A stretch of DNA of 64,000 nucleotides, taken from assembly GCF_005233835.1 (NCBI RefSeq), contig NZ_SZQA01000024.1, positions 1 through 64,000 of the forward strand, read 5' to 3'. Made by a program: the position numbers and the translations under genes. Shown here piece after piece: positions 43,823 to 52,662 of this stretch. This DNA is from Herbidospora galbida (GTDB lineage Bacteria > Actinomycetota > Actinomycetes > Streptosporangiales > Streptosporangiaceae). The notes below the pieces were generated by a model that saw only the letters and a list, made by a program, of their open reading frames with translations, ran no database searches and was not told where the DNA came from. Every line of letters begins with the position of its first letter. Within the stretch, counting starts at the first letter, position 1.

Positions 43823-44467
43823 GTGACCTCGCCGCCAGACATTCCCCCACCGGCCGACCTCTCCGGTCGGACGGCGCTGAGTGATGCCGATTTGCTGACC
43901 CGTCACATCGAGGGCGACTCCACGGCGTTCAGCGAGATCGTCAAGCGCCATCGCGACCGCATGTGGGCCGTCGCCCTGCGCACGCTCGGCGACCCCGACG
44001 AAGCCGCCGACGCGGTCCAGGACGCCTTCGTGTCCGCCTACCGCAAGGCCGAGAGCTTCCGGGGCGACGCCGCCGTCACGACCTGGCTGCACCGCATCGT
44101 GGTGAACGCCTGTCTTGACCGTATGCGCCGGAAATCGGTCCGCCCGGTCGCCGACGACGAGCTCATCGAGGCCGCCGAGCGCGACATGCCGCTGCCCGAC
44201 CAGACCGCCGAGCGCGAGGTGTCTCTCGAGGTCACGGCCGCGCTCAAGCTGTTGCCGGCCGACCAGCGGGCCGCTCTGGTGCTCGTCGACATGATGGGCT
44301 ACTCGGTCGAGGACGCCGCCGCCGTACTGGACGTTCCGGCCGGAACGGTGAAGAGTCGATGTGCGCGGGGGCGCGCGAAACTTGCCCCGATTCTTTCGCA
44401 TCTGCGGAACCGATCCGACCTCACTCGCGTCTCATCCCCGAAGGGAGCACAACTTCGTGACGGGTGA
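43823..44467 (+). CDS. sigM: ECF RNA polymerase sigma factor, SigM type
   Basis: A 214-residue ECF factor: region 2 (FSEIVKRHRDRMWAVALRTLGDPDEAADAVQDAFVSAYRKAESFRGDAAVTTWLHRIVVNACLDRMR) and region 4 (ALKLLPADQRAALVLVDMMGYSVEDAAAVLDVPAGTVKSRCARGRAKL). Start GTG 43823; a TATGGT -10-like element at 43776-43781 could drive it. It overlaps the anti-sigma gene by 11 nt. Neighbourhood (pseudokinase, anti-sigma, trxB, trxA) is the classical actinobacterial sigM locus. Confidence 0.93.
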   Translation: MTSPPDIPPPADLSGRTALSDADLLTRHIEGDSTAFSEIVKRHRDRMWAVALRTLGDPDEAADAVQDAFVSAYRKAESFRGDAAVTTWLHRIVVNACLDRMRRKSVRPVADDELIEAAERDMPLPDQTAEREVSLEVTAALKLLPADQRAALVLVDMMGYSVEDAAAVLDVPAGTVKSRCARGRAKLAPILSHLRNRSDLTRVSSPKGAQLRDG

Positions 44468-45302
44468 CACGCACTACGACCTGGAGATCCTGGCCGAGCT
44501 CGCCGAGGGCCTCCTCGACGACGTGACGGCCCTGGAGGTCCGGTCGCATCTCGCGATCTGCGACGCCTGCGGGGAAAGCCTCGCCGGTCTGGCCGCGGTT
44601 CGCGAACTCCTCTCGGCGGTCCCGGTGACCGCGATGCCGCTGGGCGTCGCGATGCGCATCGACCGCGCCCTTGAGGCAGAGGCGGAGCGGGGTGGCCTCC
44701 GCCTCGTCGAGACGCCTGACTGGGACGAGATCATGAAGGACTCGCCCTGGGAGCAGCCCACCGCCGCGCCGGCCCCCGAGCCGCTGCCCGCGCCGGTGGT
44801 GCCGCTGGCCGCCCGGCGGAGGAAGCCGCGCCGCGCCTGGGGCATGCCGATCGCGGCCGCCGCCGCGGCGGCCGTGGTGTTCGGCGGAGTCGGCCTGGCC
44901 ACGCAGTTCGTGGCGTCCGGATCGGGTGACGGCGGAGTCACCGTGGCCGGACCCGCCGCCTCGCCCGAGAAGTCGCCGCTGAAGACCGCGGAGTCGGCCT
45001 GGGCCGTGCGGGCCAGCGGTCACAACTACACCTCGCGCGAGCTGAACGGGCCGCTGCTCGGCTACTTCGGTCCCGAGCCCGGCACCGGCAGCAACAGCGA
45101 CGAGCAGACCGACAAGTGCGTGGCCCGCAAGGCCAACGAGCTCGACCGCCAGCCGATAGCCGTCGACCGGGCCTTCTACAACGGCCAGGACGCCACGATC
45201 ATGGCCTTCTGGGAGGACAAGACGATCAACGCGGTCCGCGTGGTCGTGGTCGGTCCCAATTGCCACAGTCTGCGTCCCGAGGGTCTCGCGACCTGGAACT
45301 GA
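44457..45302 (+). CDS. Anti-sigma factor, zinc-finger type (SigM regulator)
   Basis: A 281-residue protein from GTG 44457 (AAGGGAG upstream). Cytoplasmic anti-sigma domain with the ZAS-like HLAICDACGESLAG (His-x3-Cys-x2-Cys), one TM helix (WGMPIAAAAAAAVVFGGVGLATQFV) and an extracytoplasmic domain. Overlap with sigM couples their synthesis, keeping sigma in check. The zinc motif suggests redox or zinc sensing (family inference). A terminator follows. Confidence 0.9.
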   Translation: MTGDTHYDLEILAELAEGLLDDVTALEVRSHLAICDACGESLAGLAAVRELLSAVPVTAMPLGVAMRIDRALEAEAERGGLRLVETPDWDEIMKDSPWEQPTAAPAPEPLPAPVVPLAARRRKPRRAWGMPIAAAAAAAVVFGGVGLATQFVASGSGDGGVTVAGPAASPEKSPLKTAESAWAVRASGHNYTSRELNGPLLGYFGPEPGTGSNSDEQTDKCVARKANELDRQPIAVDRAFYNGQDATIMAFWEDKTINAVRVVVVGPNCHSLRPEGLATWN

Positions 45303-45315
45303 GTTTCAACTGATC

Positions 45316-45343
45316 AAGGCCCCGTAGAACACCGCGGGGCCTT
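45316..45343 (+). terminator. Terminator after the anti-sigma gene
   Basis: AAGGCCCCG (45316-45324) pairs with CGGGGCCTT (45335-45343), 14 nt after the stop. It isolates trxBA from sigM. Confidence 0.8.
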
Positions 45344-45356
45344 CGTCATGTGTGGC

Positions 45357-45383
45357 GGGAATCGCCGACGCCTAGGATCTGTT
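45357..45383 (+). promoter_or_regulatory. SigR-type promoter for trxBA
   Basis: GGGAAT (45357-45362), exactly 18 bp, GTT (45381-45383). This is the consensus of the thiol-oxidative-stress sigma factor SigR/SigH of actinobacteria, which controls trxBA in Streptomyces. Confidence 0.8.
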
Positions 45384-45418
45384 GACGCCCGTGCAGAGCT
45401 TGAAGGAGAGGCAGAGCG

Positions 45419-46348
45419 TTGAGCGACGTCCGTAACGTGATCATCATCGGGTCGGGCCCGGCCGGCTACACGGCGGCCGTCTATTCCGCCCGAGCCGATC
45501 TACGTCCCCTGGTCTTCGAGGGCTCGGTGACCGCCGGTGGCGCCCTCATGAACACCACCGACGTGGAGAACTTCCCCGGTTTCCCCGACGGCATCATGGG
45601 CCCCGACCTCATGGACAACCTGCGCAAGCAGGCCGAGCGGTTCGGCGCCGAACTGGTCGCCGACGACGTCGTCGAGGTCGACCTGAACGCCAACCCCAAG
45701 GTGGTCAAGACCTACACCGACACCTACTACGCCAAGTCCGTCATCCTGGCGACCGGCTCCGGCTACCGCGAGCTCGGCCTGACCAACGAGAAGCGGCTGT
45801 CCGGCAAGGGCGTGTCCTGGTGTGCCACCTGCGACGGCTTCTTCTTCCGCGACCAGGACATCGTGGTCGTCGGCGGTGGCGACACCGCCATGGAGGAGGC
45901 CACCTTCCTGACCCGCTTCGCCCGGTCGGTCACCGTCGTGCACCGCCGCGACGAGCTGCGCGCCAGCAAGATCATGCAGGAGCGGGCGTTCAACAACGAG
46001 AAGATCCGCTTCCTCTGGGACAGCGAGGTCGTCGACGTGCTGGGCGAGGCCAAGGTCTCCGGCGTGCGGGTCCGCAACGTCAAGACGGGCGAGGAGTCGA
46101 CCGTCGATGCGACCGGCCTGTTCCTGGCGATCGGCCACGACCCGCGCAGCACGATCGTGGCGGGCCAGATCGACCTCGACGACGAGGGCTACATCAAGGT
46201 CGAGGCGCCCACCACCAAGACCAACATCCCCGGCGTGTTCGCCTGTGGCGACGTCGTCGACCACACCTACCGCCAGGCCATCACCGCAGCGGGCACCGGC
46301 TGCGCCGCGTCGCTCGACGCGGAGCGCTGGCTCACCGACCAGGAATAG
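45419..46348 (+). CDS. trxB: Thioredoxin reductase
   Basis: NADPH-dependent FAD flavoenzyme reducing thioredoxin. A 309-residue protein from TTG 45419 (AGGAGAGG upstream): FAD motif [16 protein letters not shown], redox pair C135-A-T-C138, NADPH motif [10 protein letters not shown] and [10 protein letters not shown], and the C-terminal [21 protein letters not shown]. Followed 27 nt later by trxA; driven by the SigR-type promoter. Confidence 0.98.
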   Translation: MSDVRNVIIIGSGPAGYTAAVYSARADLRPLVFEGSVTAGGALMNTTDVENFPGFPDGIMGPDLMDNLRKQAERFGAELVADDVVEVDLNANPKVVKTYTDTYYAKSVILATGSGYRELGLTNEKRLSGKGVSWCATCDGFFFRDQDIVVVGGGDTAMEEATFLTRFARSVTVVHRRDELRASKIMQERAFNNEKIRFLWDSEVVDVLGEAKVSGVRVRNVKTGEESTVDATGLFLAIGHDPRSTIVAGQIDLDDEGYIKVEAPTTKTNIPGVFACGDVVDHTYRQAITAAGTGCAASLDAERWLTDQE

Positions 46349-46375
46349 TTCCCACCCAACACAAGGAGAGCCATC

Positions 46376-46699
46376 GTGGGCACCGTCAAGAACGTCACCA
46401 CCCAGGACTTCGCGTCCGAGGTCCTGCAGAGCGACAAGCCCGTCATCGTCGACTTCTGGGCCGAGTGGTGCGGGCCGTGCCGCCAGGTCGCGCCGATCCT
46501 CCAGGAGATCGCCAACGAGCACGCCGACAAGCTGACCGTCGTGAAGCTCAACATCGACGAGAACCCCGACATCGCGCGTGACTACGGCATCCTGCAGATC
46601 CCGACGATGAACGTCTACAAGGGTGGCGAGGTCGTCAAGCAGATCATCGGCGCCAAGCCGAAGGCCATGCTGCTGCGCGAACTCGACGGCGTGATTTAG
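46376..46699 (+). CDS. trxA: Thioredoxin
   Basis: A 107-residue thioredoxin from GTG 46376 (AAGGAGAG upstream), active site W31-C32-G33-P34-C35, cis-Pro in IPTMNVYKGG. Co-transcribed with trxB; terminator after it. Confidence 0.98.
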   Translation: MGTVKNVTTQDFASEVLQSDKPVIVDFWAEWCGPCRQVAPILQEIANEHADKLTVVKLNIDENPDIARDYGILQIPTMNVYKGGEVVKQIIGAKPKAMLLRELDGVI

Positions 46700-46705
46700 T
46701 TTCGG

Positions 46706-46737
46706 AAGCCCTCCCTCCGGGGAGGGCTTTCTTTTTG
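46706..46737 (+). terminator. Terminator after trxA
   Basis: AAGCCCTCC (46706-46714) pairs with GGAGGGCTT (46721-46729), followed by TTTCTTTTT. Confidence 0.92.
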
Positions 46738-46759
46738 CCTGTACGGCTCTCAGATCGTT

Positions 46760-47380
46760 TCAGACGGGCCGAAGGGCCCTTTCGGGGCTCATGGAGCCGA
46801 GGAGCCGTTCGAGGGCCACCTCGACGTCCTCACGCCACGAGACGGCGGTCTTCAGCTCCAGCCGCAGGCGGGGGAACCGCAGATGGGGCCGGACGGTCTT
46901 GAACCCCACCGACAGCAGGTAGTCGGCCGGCATCACGCACGCCCCCGGCTGCTCCCATTTCAGGTCGCCGAAGGCCTCGATCGCGCGTACACCCCTGCGG
47001 GTGAGATCTTTCGCCACGCCCTGCACGAGCATGCGCCCGAGCCCGCCGCCGGAGAACTCCGGGATGATGTGGGCCGTCATCAGCAGCACCGCGTCGGAAC
47101 TCACGGGTGACGTGGGAAAAGCGACTGATCGCGGTACGTAGAGCGGCGGCGCGTACAGGACGAATCCGGCGGCCACTCCGTCGACATATGCGATCTTGCC
47201 GCAGGAACCCCATTCGAGCAGCGTGGCGGAGACCCAGGCCTCCTTCTCGAGGCTCGGCTCCCCGGCCTGCACGGCCCGCTCGGCCCCCATGGGGTCAAGC
47301 TCCCAGAACACGCAATTGCGACACCTGCGCGGCAGGTCATCGAGATTGTCGAGCGTGATGCTGGCCAGCCGACGCGACAC
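46760..47380 (-). CDS. GNAT-family N-acetyltransferase
   Basis: A 206-residue protein from GTG 47380. It has an N-terminal CRNCVFWE cysteine motif, a GNAT core with the acetyl-CoA loop of type QxxGxG (SGGGLGRMLVQGVAKDLTRRGVRAIEAFG), and a basic C-terminal extension. Such proteins occur near trxA/parB in actinobacteria; acceptor unknown. Confidence 0.82.
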   Translation of the reverse strand: MSRRLASITLDNLDDLPRRCRNCVFWELDPMGAERAVQAGEPSLEKEAWVSATLLEWGSCGKIAYVDGVAAGFVLYAPPLYVPRSVAFPTSPVSSDAVLLMTAHIIPEFSGGGLGRMLVQGVAKDLTRRGVRAIEAFGDLKWEQPGACVMPADYLLSVGFKTVRPHLRFPRLRLELKTAVSWREDVEVALERLLGSMSPERALRPV

Positions 47381-47561
47381 GTGACGCCCCTATTCCCGGC
47401 ATTGGTCCCGGCAGTTTTGCTGGAATAGTAGCCGGTGCTCCCGGTCCGAACAGGAATTCGGCGCGCAGCACACGGCGCTTCTCTCATGCTGATACCGATT
47501 GCGGACCGTTCACCCCGCTGCCTTACCCTCTGAATTAACGCCTATGAAACGGAGGTGGACC

Positions 47562-48887
47562 GTGACGAATGAGACGGATCACGGTCGGACACCCGCGACC
47601 CACGGGTCACGCATCGATGCCTACGTCGATCGGTACGCCGCACGAGCTACCGGGATGGTCGCCTCCGAGATCCGAGCTCTGTTCGCCGTCGCCTCGCGTC
47701 CCGAAGTGGTCTCGCTGGCCGGCGGCATGCCCTACGTCACGGCGCTCCCCCTCGACGTGGTCGGCGAACTGGTCGCCGACCTCGTCAACCGCCGAGGCCC
47801 CGAAGCCCTCCAATACGGCTCGGGCCAGGGTGACCCCGCACTGCGCGAGCAGATCTGCGAGGTCATGCGCATGGAGGGCATCGACGCGGGCGCCGACGAC
47901 GTCGTCGTCACGGTGGGCTCGCAGCAGGCGCTCGATCTGATCACCCGCATCTTCGTCGACCCCGGCGACATCGTCCTCGCCGAAGGTCCGTCCTACGTCG
48001 GCGCCCTGGGCACCTTCTCGGCCTACCAGGCCAAGGTCGTCCACATCGCCATGGACGACCAGGGCCTCATTCCCGAGTCCCTGGCCCAGACGATCTACGC
48101 GCTCCAGGCCTCCGGCCAGCGCATCAAGTTCCTCTACACGATCCCGACCTTCCAGAACCCGGCCGGCGTGACCCTGAACCTGGTCCGCCGCCGTCAGGTC
48201 CTGGAGATCTGCCAGAGGGCCGGGATCCTCGTGGTGGAAGACAACCCCTACGGCCTGCTGGGCTTCGACGGAGAGCCGCTCCGCGCCCTGCGCGCCGACG
48301 ACCCCGACGGGGTGGTCTACCTGGGGTCGTTCTCCAAGACCCTGGCACCGGGCTTCCGGGTCGGCTGGGCCCTCGCGCCCCACGCGATCCGCCAGAAGCT
48401 CGTGCTGGCCATGGAGTCCGCGGTCCTGTCGCACTCGACCTTCACGCAGCTGGCCGTCGGGCAATACCTGGCGACGCAGCCGTGGCGGGAGCAGATCAAG
48501 ACCTTCCGCGAGCTCTACCGCGAACGCCGCGACGCCCTGCTCGGCGCACTCGAGACACTGATGCCCGAGGGCTGCACCTGGACCAAACCCGCCGGCGGCT
48601 TCTTCGTGTGGATGACCCTGCCGGAGGGCCTCAACTCGAAGGCCATGCTGCCTCAGGCCGTGGACAAGCGCGTCGCGTTCGTCCCCGGCACAGGCTTCTA
48701 CGCCGACGGGTCGGGCTCCAGGCACATGCGGCTGTCCTACTGCTACCCGCAGCCCGACCGCATCCGCGAGGGCGTCCGGCGGCTCGCCGGCGTCATCGAA
48801 GAAGAGCTCCGGACCGTCGAGATGTTCGGCACCAGGTCCCGGGGTGGTCACTCCGGGGTGGACACCCCCGGTCCAGACCTCGCCTGA
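47562..48887 (+). CDS. PLP-dependent class I/II aminotransferase (ARO8/LysN-like)
   Basis: A 441-residue protein from GTG 47562 (GGAGG at 47551-47555). Fold-type I aminotransferase: SLAGGMPYVTALPLD, LQYGSGQGDPALREQI, VTVGSQQALDLI, FQNPAGVTL, VEDNPYGLLGF, and the PLP lysine in YLGSFSKTLAPGFRVGW. No N-terminal HTH, so it is an enzyme rather than a MocR regulator. Substrate (2-aminoadipate, branched-chain or aromatic) cannot be set from sequence. Confidence 0.93.
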   Translation: MTNETDHGRTPATHGSRIDAYVDRYAARATGMVASEIRALFAVASRPEVVSLAGGMPYVTALPLDVVGELVADLVNRRGPEALQYGSGQGDPALREQICEVMRMEGIDAGADDVVVTVGSQQALDLITRIFVDPGDIVLAEGPSYVGALGTFSAYQAKVVHIAMDDQGLIPESLAQTIYALQASGQRIKFLYTIPTFQNPAGVTLNLVRRRQVLEICQRAGILVVEDNPYGLLGFDGEPLRALRADDPDGVVYLGSFSKTLAPGFRVGWALAPHAIRQKLVLAMESAVLSHSTFTQLAVGQYLATQPWREQIKTFRELYRERRDALLGALETLMPEGCTWTKPAGGFFVWMTLPEGLNSKAMLPQAVDKRVAFVPGTGFYADGSGSRHMRLSYCYPQPDRIREGVRRLAGVIEEELRTVEMFGTRSRGGHSGVDTPGPDLA

Positions 48888-48891
48888 TCCT

Positions 48892-48925
48892 CTGTACGGC
48901 TAGCCTGTTCGGGCTAGCCGTACAG
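48892..48925. repeat. Perfect 14-bp inverted repeat between the aminotransferase and ligase genes
   Basis: CTGTACGGCTAGCC (48892-48905) and GGCTAGCCGTACAG (48912-48925), 6-nt loop. It starts 4 nt after the aminotransferase stop and ends 21 nt before the next ATG. No T run; could be an operator or an RNA hairpin. Confidence 0.6.
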
Positions 48926-48946
48926 GAATCGGAGAAAGGCCGGGCT

Positions 48947-49897
48947 ATGAGCGATCTCGGGCACGTGCTCGTACTGGCAGGAGGACTGTCCTACGAGCGG
49001 GAGGTCTCCATCCGGTCCGGACGACGGGTGGCCGAAGTCCTGCGTGCCCAAGGTGTCGACGTGGAGACCCGCGACACCGACTCCTCCCTGGTTCCCTCGG
49101 TCCTAGCCGACCGGCCCACGGCGGTGTTCGTGACCCTGCACGGCGGAGCCGGCGAGGACGGCGCGATCCGGACCGTCCTGGAGCTTCTCGGGGTGCCTTA
49201 CGTGGGGGCGGCGCCCGACGCCTGCCGGGTGGCCTTCGACAAGCCGACGGCGAAGGCCGTGGTGCGGTCGTGGGGGTTGAACACGCCCGACTCGGTTTCG
49301 CTGCCGAAGGAGACTTTTCACGACCTGGGCGCTTCCGCGGTGCTTTCGCGGATCGTCGACTCACTTGGGTTGCCCCTGTTCGTCAAGCCTTCTCGTGGGG
49401 GGTCGGCGTTGGGGGCCTCGATCGTGAGGTCGGCCGAGGAACTGCCGGCGGCGATGGTGGGGTGTTTCGCGTACGGGGACACCGCGCTGATCGAGACCTA
49501 CATCGAGGGTGTCGAGGTCGCCGTGTCGGTGGTTGACCTGGGGGAGGGGCCAGTGGCGTTGCCTCCTGTGGAGATCGTGCCCGACGGTGGGGCTTACGAC
49601 TACGCGGCTCGGTATACGGCGGGGCGGACTGAGTTCTTCGCGCCTGCTCGGCTGGGGGATGAGGCCATGGCGGCTTGTGAGGCCATGGCTGTGGCGGCGC
49701 ATTCGGCGTTGGGGTTGCGGGATGTGTCGCGGACCGACCTGATCGTGGATGGGGATGGGAAGCCCTGGTTCCTTGAGGTGAACGTGGCTCCTGGGATGAC
49801 GGAGACGTCGTTGCTGCCTATGGCTGCTGAGGCGGCTGGGAAGGATCTGGGGGCGCTTTGTCGGGGGTTGCTGGAGATTGCGGCTGGGCGGGGTTGA
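48947..49897 (+). CDS. D-alanine-D-alanine ligase-like ATP-grasp protein
   Basis: A 316-residue ATP-grasp enzyme from ATG 48947: VLAGGLSYEREVSIRSGRRVAEVL (substrate domain), VFVTLHGGAGEDGAIRTVLELLGVPYVGA, LFVKPSRGGSALGASIV (ATP-binding), and DLIVDGDGKPWFLEVNVAPGMTETSLLPMAA (metal and D-Ala site). Somewhat shorter than canonical Ddl; ligation of D-Ala or a related amino acid is likely. The 3' half (from about 49300) uses unusually many codons ending in G or T. Confidence 0.88.
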   Translation: MSDLGHVLVLAGGLSYEREVSIRSGRRVAEVLRAQGVDVETRDTDSSLVPSVLADRPTAVFVTLHGGAGEDGAIRTVLELLGVPYVGAAPDACRVAFDKPTAKAVVRSWGLNTPDSVSLPKETFHDLGASAVLSRIVDSLGLPLFVKPSRGGSALGASIVRSAEELPAAMVGCFAYGDTALIETYIEGVEVAVSVVDLGEGPVALPPVEIVPDGGAYDYAARYTAGRTEFFAPARLGDEAMAACEAMAVAAHSALGLRDVSRTDLIVDGDGKPWFLEVNVAPGMTETSLLPMAAEAAGKDLGALCRGLLEIAAGRG

Positions 49898-50688
49898 TCG
49901 CGGCCTGGGGGCGCGTTGGGGGCTTCGTAGCGGGGAGCTGGCGGAGCCTCTGTGGCCTTGCCTTAGCCGCGGCGGCTTGAGCGGCCTATCCACGGCTGCG
50001 CCGGGAAAGTGAGTTTCCCGTGTGTGTAGGAGCGCGCTGGGCGCTGTCGGGACGTTGTGGCGCGGCCGCAGTTCTTACGCAGCTTGCGGGGCACCGGGAT
50101 CTCGGCGACAACGGTTTGCCCGGGCCTTATCCACACGCGGCTTGGAAAGCGGGTTCCAGAGAGTTGCCGAGATCGCGGGTGGGAGCTGCCGTGAGAAGAC
50201 AGGTAGCTCGGCAGATTTGCTGCGCCAAGCGGGAGCACGCTCGACGATATAGGCCTACGTAGCGCGGCCCAGCTCTTGCGCGGCCCAGCTACGCGCCAGG
50301 CCCGGCAAGGATGGCGCGAAGCCAAGGACAGCACAAAGTGGCCGTGCGGACCGAGTAGGCAATCTTCCTGATCCGCGGTGAGACCGGCATGGGCTAAGAA
50401 CGAGATATCACGTGCAGAGAGACGTCGCGGCACGGAGACGTCGCGGGCTCGACGCCCGACGGCCACTCGATCCACATGGCGTCCGATCATCTTGGGCCTT
50501 CGCTCACATCCACATCGGAACCGCCTACTCCCCCCTCAATGGATGGAAGCGCTGACTCCGGGACCTCCGAACCGGTCGGTTTCGATTGCTCCGGCCGGTC
50601 CACGGGCGTTGCGTGGCTTTGAGCACGGGGTCGCGGCCAGGTCTGACCTGGGGATCGGGGTGGGAGAGCGCTGACCTAGGCTTGGCGG
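49898..50688. other. 791-bp intergenic region, no supported gene
   Basis: Open frames here (for example minus 49963-50490 and plus 50020-50262) have low-complexity Arg/Ser-rich translations without family features. A direct repeat of GCGCGGCCCAGCT is present twice at 50264-50292. Nothing else is supported. Confidence 0.5.
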
Positions 50689-51720
50689 GTGGTTCATGCG
50701 AAAAGCTTTGGTAGTGACAATCATGCGGGTGTTCATCCCGAGGTGATGGCAGCGGTCGTGGCGGCCAACGACGGTGACACGCTCCCCTATGGCAGCGATC
50801 CCTGGACGGCCGACATGGAGAGCGCCGTCAGGGAGGTCTTCGGGGAGCAGGCGCAGGGTTACGCCATGTTCAACGGGACCGGTGCCAACGTGGTGGGGCT
50901 GGGGTTGATGCTCCGGCCGTACGACGGGGTGGTCTGCCCGGCCAGTGCGCACATCAACGGCAACGAGGCCGGCGCCGCCGAGCGCGTTCTCGGGACGAAA
51001 CTGCTCACCGTGGCGACCGATGACGGGAAGCTCCGCCCGGCCGACGTGCTCGCCCAACTCGGCGCCGTGGGCAACGAGCACCTGTCGCAGCCCCGGGTGG
51101 TGTCCATCTCCCAGGTGACCGAGTGCGGGACGGTCTACACGCCTGAGGAGATCACGGCGCTGGCGGAGGTCGTCCATGAGAACGGCCTCTTCCTCCACAT
51201 GGACGGAGCCAGACTGGCCAACGCGGCCGCCGAGCTCGGCTGCGGCCTGGCCGACATCACGACCGCGGTCGGCGTGGACGTCCTCAGCTACGGCGCGACC
51301 AAGAACGGCGCCCTGGGGGCCGAGGCGCTGATCGTCCTGCGGCCGGAACTCGCGCCTGGGGCGCTCTTCCTCCGCAAGCAGGGCATGCAGCTGGCTTCGA
51401 AGATGCGGTACGTCTCCCCCCAGATCACCGCCCTGCTGCGTGGCGACCTGTGGCTGCGGAACGCCTCGCACGCCAACGCGATGGCACACCGGCTGGCTGA
51501 CGGCGTGGCTTCGGTGGTGAAGTTCCGGTACGAGGTGCAGTCGAACGCGGTGTTTCCGGTGCTGCCGGAGAAGGCGATCGCGTACCTGATGGAGAGGTTC
51601 ACCTTCGGGCATTGGGACCGGGCCGGGGGAGTCGTGCGGTGGGTGACCGCCTTCGACACGACCGAGGATGACGTCGACGCGCTGATCGCGGCTACGCATG
51701 AGGCGCTTAGTTTCACGTGA
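50689..51720 (+). CDS. Threonine aldolase family protein (beta-eliminating lyase)
   Basis: A 343-residue PLP enzyme from GTG 50689, which follows a TAGGCT (50677-50682) by 6 nt and is probably leaderless. SFGSDNHAGVHPEVMAAV, YGSDPWTADME, NGTGANVVGL, LFLHMDGARLANAAAELG and the PLP lysine in SYGATKNGALGAEA match low-specificity L-threonine aldolases. The stop codon is inside a parS site (51710-51723). Confidence 0.92.
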   Translation: MVHAKSFGSDNHAGVHPEVMAAVVAANDGDTLPYGSDPWTADMESAVREVFGEQAQGYAMFNGTGANVVGLGLMLRPYDGVVCPASAHINGNEAGAAERVLGTKLLTVATDDGKLRPADVLAQLGAVGNEHLSQPRVVSISQVTECGTVYTPEEITALAEVVHENGLFLHMDGARLANAAAELGCGLADITTAVGVDVLSYGATKNGALGAEALIVLRPELAPGALFLRKQGMQLASKMRYVSPQITALLRGDLWLRNASHANAMAHRLADGVASVVKFRYEVQSNAVFPVLPEKAIAYLMERFTFGHWDRAGGVVRWVTAFDTTEDDVDALIAATHEALSFT

Positions 51721-51723
51721 AAC
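51710..51723. other. parS site 1
   Basis: GTTTCACGTGAAAC, perfect match to the bacterial ParB-binding palindrome, overlapping the last codons and stop of the threonine aldolase gene. Confidence 0.93.
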
Positions 51724-52228
51724 ATCGCGATGGGGTCGGCTGGAGTCCTGGCTGGCCCCATCTGATGCCCGCCAGAGGTTGATGCATCCCCGCCTATGCG
51801 CGGTGGTTGTTTGGTCGCGCAGAGCTTAGGCACCCGGTTGATGATGGCACCGTGATCCGCTGGCTTCTCCCCGATGGGTAGCCGGGCGATCCTCGCGCTC
51901 ACACCGTTTCCTGAGCTTCCTAAGCGCACTCGCGTCTCGGCCGGTGAACCCAACGTTGCACCCCGCCACAGAGCAACTAGGCTCACCGCCAGCCCTACAC
52001 AGCATGGATGCTCGGATGGCGGCATGCGCCTCGACTTGAGCACTTGAGGCGCGACCTGAACGGACCTCTCAGAGTTCCGTCCGTTGGCGTCCTTTCCGGT
52101 GGGTGAGCAGTACTGATGGCCAGGCCCTCCTCACGCCCCAAGCAAACGATCGCGAACAGAAGGTTGCCGGCTCAGCCTGTTGATTAGCGCGTGAGCTGAG
52201 CACGATCGAGGTGCGGTTGCGACGAGCT

Positions 52229-52287
52229 AGGGCGCCAGCGGCCAGCAGACCACGACCACGGCGAGCCCGATGGCCGCCGCCAGCCAC
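52229..52287 (-). repeat. 59-bp exact copy of an internal part of the MATE gene
   Basis: The reverse complement of 52229-52287 is identical to 20873-20931 (GTGGCTGGCGGCGG... to ...CTGGCGCCCT). Similarity stops sharply at both ends. It encodes only a short MATE fragment and cannot be functional as protein. Confidence 0.9.
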
Positions 52288-52489
52288 CGCGATTAGGTCG
52301 CTTCTCTGGGAGAGAGAACCGCCTATCCCGGTTGACTGTCGATGAGTGACCTCAAGTCGAGCGGTGTTGGCGTCTGGCTGCGGATGCCGTTGCTCTGAGA
52401 GGTGAGGGTCAAGTAGTCCTCGCCGACGTCTGCACCGAGTCGCGAGCACGTCCGCGATTCCTGTCGAGGGAGGCGTGGTTCAGCGCGAT

Positions 52490-52503
52490 GTTTCACGTGA
52501 AAC
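52490..52503. other. parS site 2
   Basis: GTTTCACGTGAAAC in the noncoding region upstream of the kinase-like gene. Confidence 0.93.
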
Positions 52504-52662
52504 GCTGCGACTGAACGGCGGCGCGTCAGCGATGTCGCCGAGGAGGGGGCAGGGGCGCGTCCGCTCCGGAGCCCGTTTCTAACCAGGCGTCCCGTGTCAA
52601 GGCGAACTGGCACCGGAGCCTGACGGGTGGTGCTGTGCAGAGACACCGTGAGAGAGGCAGCT

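Larger units (their letters stand above)
51724..52662. other. 939-bp gene-poor region before the kinase-like gene
   Basis: No supported gene. It holds a 59-bp exact copy of MATE-gene sequence (52229-52287) and parS site 2 (52490). Open frames here lack protein features and appear to be eroded sequence. Confidence 0.5.

Noticed and set aside
42083-44401. 772-residue minus-strand open frame
   Set aside because: Antisense to the pseudokinase and sigma genes, both of which have clear homology.
49963-50490. 175-residue minus-strand frame in the gap after the D-Ala ligase-like gene
   Set aside because: Arg/Ser/Pro-rich translation, no RBS, no recognisable motif.
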